Source: Owenia fusiformis (Eukaryota > Annelida > Polychaeta > Sabellida > Oweniidae). Taken from it: a stretch of DNA of 64,000 nt. Below are positions 44,701 to 56,700 of the stretch, piece by piece. Each line of letters opens with the position of its first letter. The stretch's first letter is position 1. The translations under genes and the position numbers were made by a program. The DNA is taken from contig CAIIXF020000006.1 of the NCBI GenBank assembly GCA_903813345.2, forward strand, positions 2,048,001-2,112,000, written 5' to 3'. The notes under the pieces were generated by a model, which did no database searches, was not told where the DNA came from, and saw only the letters and a program-made list of their open reading frames with translations.

Positions 44701-47700
44701 ATATGGTGAAATTCAGCACGAGTTGGACAGAATGTTGTACAAAGCACGAACCGAAGGTGAGTGCATTTGTACTAACATTCTGTCCAACGAGTGCTGAATT
44801 TCACCATATTGAATGGCCTATAATTATTTATTCCGATTCAAACATAAAAATTAGTAAAAGCCGTGTCTGTGGAATGGGCATGAAGGAAGAATACGCATGC
44901 TGAATCAAAATAATAATCTGTAATCTATCCCCGGACAGAGCCCCAGATGTGCAGCTGAGATGTGACGTCACTCAAAACAATGCAAATTGCAGATTGAATA
45001 GAGCATGGTCGTGCATCTATGGAGAATTAGAGAACGTTCTATATTGGCTATGCTGCATTCTGATTGGTTGAGAAATTCGAATAGAGCACGGTCATGTTTG
45101 AATGGCATTTTGTGAATAATAAACCAATCTCAAGATGAACGTTTGAAACGTGTCATCTTAGTTTGATTAATCAACTGTCATCATTGTCTCTCATCACAAG
45201 TGAAGATGTATTAAATATTGAGGCATCGTCAACAATAACGAAACAGTAACGCCCTATACTTACATTATAGTCAATCAATGCAAGCATACATCGATATAAT
45301 TATTGGAACAGGTTGTAATTGAACACTCGAGCGTGCCAATCAAGCGTTAAGTGTGATTGGTGTTCAAGTCATCAATACTGTTTCCTTTTTATCTTACCAA
45401 CGCTAACATAAGCAATAACCTTAAAGTCTTACCTATGTATCGATATTTTAAATGAAATGTTATCTATGTTGATTCTCTTGGAGGATGTTTCCATTTTGAG
45501 TTCCTTAAATAAAATGGATGTGCGTTACATAATTTGGTGGGAAGCGTTGGGATACTGGCTTAGACGACTGATCCCCGGGGGGTGATCGCAGGAAAAATCG
45601 ATCCAAGATGAGTAACGATATATATATACATTAAGTAACTTGAAAATTAACTTGGAGTTGAGAAATAAATCTACAATTATCACTTAAAGATACATAAACG
45701 CCAAGGCATTTTGTATTTTCCAATTTTGGCTTTCCCATAATATTTGATTGTCCTGAATATTACTTGAGACCCTGACGTATGTTATTGATTGCCATATATC
45801 TTTTTCAAAGTTTAGATTTGTCTAATCATATGATTCATGTTTTTTTGTAGTTTCTCAATATTATTAATAATGCAAATGTGTGAAATAGGTAGTTCGACTG
45901 ACACTTACATAATCTAGAAAATCGAACTTTTCCAATTAATAATTAATTGTTTTCAAAACTGACACATACAAGATACATTATAGCTCACAATTTATACTTC
46001 ATTGAATTCGGAATGATTGCGATTGGATGAATAAGTAACACAGAACTAAGTACATAGTTGGCGTATCAATAGAATAAAACTGATGATTTCCGGATCCTAT
46101 TTCTGTGTATCGGGCACCCAGTACAATAGACTCGGTAGACAGCAGGCAGATTATAGGCAGTCTGGAACAATCCAATGTGTACTTCCGCTTATCTACTTAA
46201 CAATCTTGAACATGCTGAATATTTTGTAATATATGTTTTAGGTCAATGGCAAAATTGAATATTTTACCAGATTAAAATTATGTTCTTCAATAAAGTTGGT
46301 TATCTTAATAAAGTGCATGTATTGTACGACATGTCTCTAACGCTGCGATAAGATATGAACTTTTTTCTAGAGTTAACATTAACAATTAAAAGGAAATCCG
46401 GTCCTACTGGCATAATAGTGTGAGAGACGATGCTTAAACAAGATGAAAGACGGTGATTTTGTTACGAAATCATTAAAAATTTATCCCAACGATTCGGGAC
46501 CCAATTTTCCAGAAGTAATATTTAATTAAGCTGGATTTGATTAGGCGGTAAATTCTATTGAATTCTTTAAGTAGGATGATTGCGGTCAATTAATTAGGAG
46601 TGGAGTTGAGGAGACCAGAACTCTATTCCATTATGGGCCGATTGCAGGTAGCTTGTACTGCTAATGAATTGGAAACAGCTCTTCATGACACCAGATCACT
46701 CAATCAGAACCTTCATTAATCTCGTTAATGCGAGCAGGGTAAATATCCCGTGTATGGGTTTGTTGATCAGAAGGTGGCATTCCATCTAAGGAGAGTGGAT
46801 ATCCCGTGTATGGGTTTGAAAGGTGACATGCCATGTTAAGAGAGTAGGCTAAATATCAAGTCTTTGTGTTTGTTGATCATGAAGTGACATGCCATGTAAG
46901 GGAAGTAAATATCCCGTGTATGGGTTTGTCGATCATAAAGTGACATGCCATCTAAGGAGAGTAAACATCAGGTGTATGGCCGTTTGTTGATCATAAAGTG
47001 GCATGCCATGTTAGGAAAGTAAATATCCCGTGTATGGGTTTGTTGATCATAAAGTGACATGCCATGTAAGGAAAGTAAATATCCCGTGTCTGGGTTTGTT
47101 GATCATAAAGTGGCATGCCATGTTAGGAAAGTAAATATCCCGTGTATGGGTTTGTTGATCATAGGGTGGCATGCCATGTTAGGAGAGTAAATATCCCCTG
47201 TATGGGTTTGAAATAAGACATGCCATGTAAGGAGAGTATGCTAAATATCCCGTCTTTGGGTTTGTTGATCATAAAGTGACATGCCATGTAAGAAAAGTAA
47301 ATATCCTGTGCATAGGTTTGTTGATCATAATGTTGACGTGTCTTATACAGAGTGTTCCATATGTTTCAGGAATGATGCTGTGATTTATTGGTTTTCTTTT
47401 CAATCTAACTGAATTTTTGACACAATGTGTCTAAACATGTTTTGAATGAGTTGGGAAAGTTTCATATCGTGAGGTGCAGTAGTCTTAATTATATGGTTGC
47501 TATAGTAACCTACGGGTAGGGTAGGTGGAGCAGGTGTAACAACGCGCAAAATATATGAAAAATTGGTAAAAATAGTTTTTTTTGTACGAAGTGTGACTAA
47601 GTATTAGGTTGTCAGAGTTGGATCAAACTTGTCAGTAATTAAACAAAAATGAAGGTGGAAAAAAATTGTCACCACCCTTGATCACATCACAATTTAAACA

Positions 47701-50700
47701 CCTGTCATGTCATGAGTCACAAAGGCGGATAGACAAAGGTAATTTTAGACGAGCGGCCATCTTGAAAAGTGAAAAAGTCATTAGCAAAGGAAAACCTTCG
47801 ACTTGGGCAACACACAACAATCTGTGACAAGACATGACATGTGTGAATAACAGTTTTCTGCAGGAGACACAATTAAACTCTTAATGAAACCACATGGGGA
47901 CTCAATGATGGTAACCTCTAGAGTGTATGAGTGGTACAAGTGGTTCAAATCTAGAAGGGAAACTGAGACCGATTATCCAAAATGTGGACATCCGAGAACA
48001 GTGAGAGCGCTAACTAATGCGGAAGGGATAGATGCTGAAATAATGATGATGGCTAATAAAGCGTGTGATAACATTTTTAATTTTCCGGATTCCACCTTTA
48101 TTCTTTTTAATTTCCAACAAGTTTGATGCGACTATGACAAATTAATACTTTGAACACTTTATACAAAAACTATTTTGACAAAAATGTCATGTTTTGCGCG
48201 TTGTTACACCTGCTCCACCTACCCTACCCCTAGGTTACTATAGCAACCATATTATTCAGTCTACTCAGTTTCATGATATGAAATTTTAACAACTTATTCA
48301 CAACATATTTGGACACATTTTGTCAAAAAATCAGCTAGATTGAAAAGAAAACCAATAAAATACAGCATCATTCCTGAAACATATGGAACACCCTGTACTT
48401 TATGATTGACCATGTTATGACTTTAATTATACTGTAAAGAGAGAAAATAGCTAATGCAATGTCTTGTTTAAGGTATAATAAAAAGAGACCAAACATTTCA
48501 TAGAAGGTTATTGTTTCATGTATTACAGAGAGAGAATTTAACACGTAAACCATATAAGAACATACCTCGGTGTATCGACTGGCTTTTTCAGTCTTGGTGT
48601 ACCTGTGTCTCGCAGAGAATGACGTTACATCAAGGATCAAAATTTTGTTCTGTACTGTATCGACAATAATATACTCGTATTAAAACAAAAAACATAGATA
48701 TTGTCAAAGAAAGATAATCACTATCCAAGCAATCAATTTATAATCCCAGTTGCATGTTTGATAAATAGATATGAGATTTAAGAGTATTATTGGCAACTCT
48801 GCCAGCTATGATTGATTGATTAAATCAATCTAAGTAAGAGTAATATTTTCACCCTGATATCAATTTTCCATCAATGATATGTTATAATTATATTGTTACT
48901 GACTGAATAATTGTTACAATGGAGTAGAATCGGTGTAATAAATCACATGATATACGAAGCGCATTTTATGCCGGATTTTCTTTTACAGCTAGTATAGTAG
49001 TAACGATTTAGAAAATGATAAAGGAGGGTAAGTCAGGATTACCAATCAAAAGAATGACTTTTGACGTAAAGGATTAACGCTTAATGTTCACTTAATGTTA
49101 ATTAGCATCATCATCTATCAATGTTTAGTGTCACGTGACATACTGAGATAAGTCAAGCTGGTGTATCATTCTAAAGACAGGAAACATTGATGATGAAACC
49201 CGATCAGGTATTCAAATCAAAAGATCGAGTTCCTTTCATTAAAAGCATAAGTCAATGTCTATTCTTTAAAGCCCCCATAAAAAGTTTAAACAACTTCGGC
49301 TTATAACTACGCGGTACTAACTTCGACCATTAATTTGAATTCTAGACCTACCAGATGTTCGAAATTCAAGGACTGTGGCTCTCCTTCTGCACCGTTTTAC
49401 TTTAACATGTTCCAATCAAAGCAAATCAAAAATGCCTTCCTGTCGGTGCATTATATTGTTTCTTCGCACAGAGTCCCTCGTTTTAATAGCGGCGTTTGGG
49501 TCCCCAGCTGAAAGAAGCGCTTTTCACAACTGGGGACCCAAACGCCGCCAAAAGGAGAGGCTCTGTGTCATAGAATAACGTCCCAACAGAAAGGCATTTC
49601 TGTTAAGCTTTGTATGGAACATGTTTGAAGGAAAATTACCCAATTTTATCAAAATGTCATGATCATACTTGAAACTTTTTTATGAACTAAAAAGTGGTTT
49701 TTGAAGGACTTTGTGTTCTTTCAATAAACGATATTCACACCACTGCTTAACATCCATCATTATGTGTTCTTTGAAAAAAATAAAAAATGGCTGATTAATC
49801 GAGGAATGAACTCATTCACGCATGAAAGAAAATGCATTTCAAAATTCTTATTCTCATTGAACCCAATGGTACAGTAATATTTAACCTAAAATATTCTTTT
49901 CAACTTTTGTTTCAAGATTTCTTTTCATATATATGTAAATCAATCAATCTTGAAAAAGACTTGTGGATACACGTCGAAAGTCTCGATAAAATAAATTGAT
50001 TTCTCTGAAGAATGAATATAAAGTGTTAAGAAATATTATATTTCAAGCTCCTGTACCATGCATATCAGACTGCCCTCTACTTTAAGTCACGATTAATTGT
50101 TTTCAACTCCAATGGGACGCTGAGACTATTCTTTAATTACTTCAAATTAAAAAATGAGACAAACTTTTCAATTTTTATATGTTGTTTTTGGTGATCACGT
50201 GACGATATTGCACCCTGTGATACGACAGTTCCATCCTCATTTGCTATTTCCTAAAAAACAAGGCTGACACGGAAAAAATATTAATAGATTGTGGCCACTG
50301 ATTACATTCACATGTACTTTTTATATTGTTTGCAAATGAGGTATTGCCATGCATGAGGTTTTTAAATGGCAGGTTGCCAAAATCACTGGTGTCTCGCTGA
50401 GTACTTTAATATTGTCAATTACGAAATGAGCCCCAACAGAACACATCTATCCAAATGGATCTTTTATCTCACTTAACCCCTATTCCACATTAGATTTTTA
50501 CTCATATGTATTAGAACCCATGCACAATTTGTAGACGCTTTATGAATACCTTATATGTATAATTTGATTGTTTAGAGGACGGATAGTCGATCAATACAGA
50601 TGTCCATCACTAGAGAATCAATGAGAACGTTTCTGTTTTGTGATATGATCATGAATGGGGGCTTTGTTTTCACTTTTAGTATGATATTATTCCAATTCTT

Positions 50701-53700
50701 TATGCACGATGAAATCTGATAATAATTGTTTAAAGTATTTTCTCTTCGCATGATTTTATTACTTATTTATTTGGTTGATGTTTACGCTTAATTTGTTCAA
50801 TTATAAGTGTTATGAGTAAGTGGGTAAAACTCTGTATTTGAGATTCGAACATGAGTCCTGTATTCACGCCTTCTATAAACTGTGAACAAAGTCAATGCTT
50901 CAGCTGGGTTATATTCGAGATTAATGCCCCAGCTCTGCACTTGTGTGTACTAGTGTCGAAATTGACGATTTTGCAATATTCTGACGAGTTTTCATGTTCG
51001 AATCGTAATTTATAGACCTCAAAGCAGGGCTACTAGTTTCGAATACACCCCTTGGGTCTAGGCACAAAAGCTTTCAAACCCCTCGCTCCCTTCGGTCGTT
51101 CGGGGTACAGAGAACGTTTGTTCCAAGACCTGCGGGGTGTATTCGAAACTAGTAGCCCTGCTCTTCGGTCTATATTTCTTAATTAGTGCATCATATCGAT
51201 ACCTGTTTTATCTGAAGAAAACAATTCCGTTGTAAGCATAATGACAATCGTGTTATAAGATATTCAAAACTCTTATATATTGAACCCAAATATTCTAGAT
51301 AAGAATTCTGAAATACTTATTTGTGTATACTTCATGAAAAGAGAAAGATTCATTAATTAAAAAGTACAAGAAGCACCCACGTCTCGAACTCGCAACCTCA
51401 TGGTTTCCGGGATTCAAAACTCTCTGTCAGATACTAAGAATGAATTTGATTCAAATATGTGGCGAAGCTGTTTGCATTCAGCATTCACATAGTTCTTGAT
51501 TTGGACATTTATTTGTACAGTTCTGAAAGAAAAAAGGGTGCGGTTATCGCGATGTGATTTGGTGTATTTGAACCACTCGACATGACTATCATTCATGTTA
51601 ATTTACTCTTGAGTTAAGTCTATTTGTTTTGATGTGTCTGGCTACACTGATGACATGCTTTACACACCACTCGTTGTCATTCAACTCTTTAAGCATGCTT
51701 TTGATTTTCCGATTTACAATGACTTGGTCTTTCGAACGGAACCTATTCCCTGGTTAAGGAAATTATTATAACAGTTAATGGCTTCCACACATGAGATTTG
51801 CCAAATAAACGACGAGACTTATGAATGCCTTTGATGGGCTGGGGGCATGACGAAGTGATCGGTCTAGAATCAAGCATTGTACTTCATACTTTTATCTTTT
51901 TCCCATGTCACGCTCCTTTGTTATTCTGATATATATTTACAAAGAATTGTTAATAAATGATTGAATTATTGTAATCAATTCTCGAAAAAACATCAAAGGT
52001 AACCAAATGGACATGAATGCCGATTTAATAGTCTCGAAGCAGTATAAGAATATAATAGTCTCAAAGTAGTACTCAAAGTAGACATTATTGGGATATATTG
52101 CGGCGCTATCCATCCTAAATTCCTACAGACATTACTTGTATATGAATTATTTATCACTCTGTACAATTGGAAACAATGCGTTGAATGATGTATATTATTA
52201 GTATGTAAGTATCCATTAGCAACACAAAACAAAGGTCGCGAGATTAGACAGCTTGGTGAGAACAATGTCCAAATTGGTAATTGCAAGTTAGGGTCTTCAG
52301 TCTTATCTATCTGTTCTGACAAAAATCGCGTGTAGTGAATCAGCCATTGTTAAGTCGGAAGTGGGACGGTGTTAAGGTTTTACAGTGTGGGAAAAACTTA
52401 CATTAAACTGATTGTTACAATGGTGTCAGAAATGGGATGACGATCAGGTGCTGTTTTGTCAACTCCAGTGTCAGTGACAGAAGTAACTTATTGCTCATGC
52501 ACAGTAATGTCCTGGTCAAGATCTGCTATCCGTTAACATATTATGCCTGTATAAGTATTGAGGTAATCGTGGCACTGTCGCAGGTACCGCGAAAACATTG
52601 TAACCTTACGAGGAAATCTTGAAGTAATTTGTTTTGATTTCAGATCTTTATAATCATTTATAACATACCTATGATGATGTATAGTGTAAAGTGTACACAA
52701 GACAGCGGGTCAAAAGAAGTTGTGAAAAGCTTGCGCCCGCTAACTTTCTGATTGGTCAAGGCGCTGACGTCATAACCAATCGATCGAAGATAAAACTGCG
52801 CGAGCAATTTTTCTTTACTCATTTCAATCATTTTCAAACCATTTGTTTGTCAATTCTATAAAAAACGGTACTCTCTGACCATTCTACATCATCATAGGTA
52901 TGTTATAAATCGTTTATGTCACTATCGTGGCACATATGCCCTCGGTTCTCAGAGATCAATGTCCCTCCCTAGGTCGGGCCATATATCACTGAGACCTCGT
53001 GTCGGGCATATATGCCACGATAGTGACATAACCTCTAAATATTATCTGGTTCGCCTTGCTCCATGGGCTAGCCCATGCTTGCTCCTTGCTTCGTTTTACT
53101 ATACCAAGCATCAGTCATAAATTGTAATCGTTGTGAATAATTTAGTGACTAATGCAATCTATACAAGCGAGTTCAGTAGTAAACTGGAGACACAAACAAG
53201 AATTAAACTTATCCCATTAAACTGGTATTTGAAACTATAATATCAATACCGAGAATTATAAAGTACAACACACTTTGAGATGCATGGTACCCAAAATTCA
53301 TCTGAAATAGAATATTGACAATTCAAATCTCACGTATCCAATAATATCTAAGGCACATCGGTACAAGAAAAAACAAATGATACATGTGTACATAAATAGT
53401 GTTTATCGATTCAACGGAAACATCTGAAACACAATTGACTAATACACAAACATATTGATAACTGAGATATGACTAGAGGAATTGGCTAAAAGAAACATGC
53501 AAATGAGCATTTAGGTTACAGTAACATTTAGCCTGAGAACAAGAGAAACAAGATTAGACGGTTAATTCAATTTCCCTTTTATTAAACAAGGCTCCAGATG
53601 TTGCTAGTTTTCTTTCCCCTTATCGAAAATTGGAACTTTACTTGCTTATGTATATAGTCTCTTTTTTCATTTTCAACAGATTCAGCATATTGAAGAATTC

Positions 53701-56700
53701 TAGAGAACTCTAGAGAACTGAGTATGTGTGGGGCAAAGTATTTTGTTATGATGGAATTTAGGTACAGTAATGTCAATTTCAAGAGTTTACAAGGGTACCC
53801 ATAAATTCTAATACAACGTCTCTGAAATTTTTATTTTCAATATTTTTCACCTTGAATTCTTGCCAGGCATGGCTGTATCATTCTATGACCAGAATAACAG
53901 AAGGTTTGTTAAATTATGGTTGAGTTAAAGTTAATGTCACGTGTGATAACATGCATGGACATTGGAAAATTGTACCCTAGAGCTGCACTAAATATGTTGG
54001 TCCCTTCCCTTTGGCACATGCGCATACATATTCGTGCAATACGAATAGCTAGGGTCTGGATCCCGGCGTCTTGATACTGTAGGATATGTTCTTCTGTTCT
54101 AACCAAAATGAGTCAATTTTGAGATCTCTTTTTAAAGTACGTTTGGAACCACTATCATTTATTTTAAGTTCACTGTTGTAGGAAAACTATTAAGGGAATC
54201 ATTAAGGAAACTTATCCAGAAGATACAGGACATATTGAGCGTCTGTTTATGTAAATCAAGTTGACAATAAAACTTGGTTTTTGCAAGTTTTGGAAAACCC
54301 GTTTTGAAACGAAAATGACGTCATTTATATTATGGACGCTGATTGACAGACATTATAATTAATTTGAATTTATGATACACCAAATTAAAGATGAGTAAAT
54401 TCCCTATCCACTGGTATATAATATGACATGTTTTCCTCAAATAAATCAATATTTATATCTGAGAAATACGAGTGTCCCATTTTTTTTGACCACCCTGTAC
54501 AGGAGATTAAAAAGTTTTTATCGGAAACAATGAGATGATGCTTGGAAATTTTTTATGAAATATTTATCAGATTGCAATAAAAATCTATGTGATAAAGCAC
54601 AAATCACTTTTGTAATTTGCTTAACTAGATGTCCACATGTTAATGCTAAGACTACACGGTATGAGTTCGTGACATTGCAGCTGGTGTAATTGAATGAAAT
54701 CTGAGTTCCCCGGGGTTATTTCCCATGTCATATTGACTTCAAACAAGACTAAGGACAGATGAAGGACAATTTTGTTGAATAAACAATCTTAAGATGACAA
54801 ACTTTTTATTAATTACTTTAGCATAATATGGGAACCACTGGGAATACAACCCTAGAATTTCTATGTAACGGTATGTGGTGGGTGGTGTTCGGCGTCTGTA
54901 ACAAATGGCATGTAGTGGTGTTCGGCGTCTGTAACAAATGGCATGTAGTGACACTTTGTTTAGTAATGCCTTATTGAATATTGTTTTAACATAAAATGTC
55001 AAGAAAATATAAATGCATAATAATTGTCGGGTATTGAACCTCGTACTCATTGCTTTAGAATCATTGATTGGCATTAAAAGGTCGAACGGGTTTGTATTTT
55101 ATTTTTTTCCAATTGATTCTACAAGTGACATTTTCTAAATAGAAGCAACTATTAGGTAAAATATACTAATAGTAAAGTTCTAATTACTAAGTGATGGCGA
55201 TAATTTTGCGAATTCAAGTTTTCAATAGACATGAAATAGCTCTTATTCCGAATAAACATATATACGATATAGTTTCTAATCTAGGATGGTGAAATCCATT
55301 ACTTATTAGAAATAAACAAACTGTTCCTATTAACCAGGTTTATATGGGCCGTACAGCCATTAACTAATGGAAGTTTTTTGTTCAGTTTGCAGCAAATAAT
55401 AATCGCAGTGACTGTATGTTTATTTGCTTCTATTGAACGTATTTGATGATATTTAGACACAGGGCTTCCCTATATTAGCAGAACTCAGGCATACTTAACG
55501 CGGCCACTGATCATAAAACCTTTATCATTTGCCGTGGCTACTTTAAAATGTATACACGAAAGCATGTTCATTTATACAATAGAACTAATTTAAAATATGT
55601 TATTTGTTTGAATAGTTATATTTCTGTTTGACATTATGCTCGCTTTTATTAACTTTTTATTACGTTTAAAATAAAAAGAAACAAACAAAAATGATAAAAT
55701 ATTGTCAGATGTATGTTAATTTAGTTGGATAAAGGTCCATAATCACTCTTGGCACATCCTCCTAAGCAGGTGTCCAGAATCCGTACCTCCGTAAATGAAA
55801 GAAGATATTCTGGATTTTAAAGCCCTGTGATCGGAGGATGCTCTTGGCACCACCTACAATAATCAATCTGATTTAGCCTCCACATTTTAAGATTACTATA
55901 ACAAGATTAACATTAATCACTTCGTTATAATATTTTGACACTTTGAAATAATTAAGCATTTAGATATACAAGAAATAGGGACTTTGAAAGAATATAATCA
56001 ACTAAATATAAGGTCATTATCACATTAGTTTCTGCGTTAGAGAAAATATGATTAGCATCGACCAGAGTCAATGCGTGGTTGGAATCACAATTTATAAAAA
56101 GAACACGGCTCAGTCTCCATGGTTACGTTTCTGAACGTTGGGGTCTGAGTAAGAAAGCAAATATGGTGGTCGGTCGTTATGCCACCTTCTTATGTGACAT
56201 GATCAAGCTAGCACGGGACTTCATTTCTACCAATGTTACATTCCAAATAAAATTGATTCCAAATATATGAATAATACCGAAAACATTGCGCATCTTTAAT
56301 GAATGTAAAATAGCTATAGATAATGAAGCTAAAACACATACATAGTTTTGACATTTAATTCCTGATTCTTTGAACCAAGCGAATTGTCACGCCCTTTGCA
56401 CAGCTATATGTCAAAATAACAAAATGAAGAAGTCACTGATATTTAACTTCGGTACGGTACAGCGAAACAAAATAATATTGCACATTTTTGAGCGCTTTAA
56501 GAAAATGGAGCGAACATGTTCATTAGGCCCTCCCCTGACCGTGATTTAATATAAATCATTTTAGAATTGAAATCTAATTTAGGCTGTACCAGTTTAAAGG
56601 ACGCAGGTCATCACAGCTTTTTATTTTTTAGTTAGAACTATTTTAGAAGACCATAATTTCTCATAATAGACCCAGGTTGTTAAAGTGCGTTTTATCACTG

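Noticed and set aside
48560-48640. Possible intron-1 exon ending at GTATGT (CCGAG/GTATGT)
   Set aside because: Its phases do not fit between exons 1 and 2. It could be an untranslated or alternative exon but nothing supports that.
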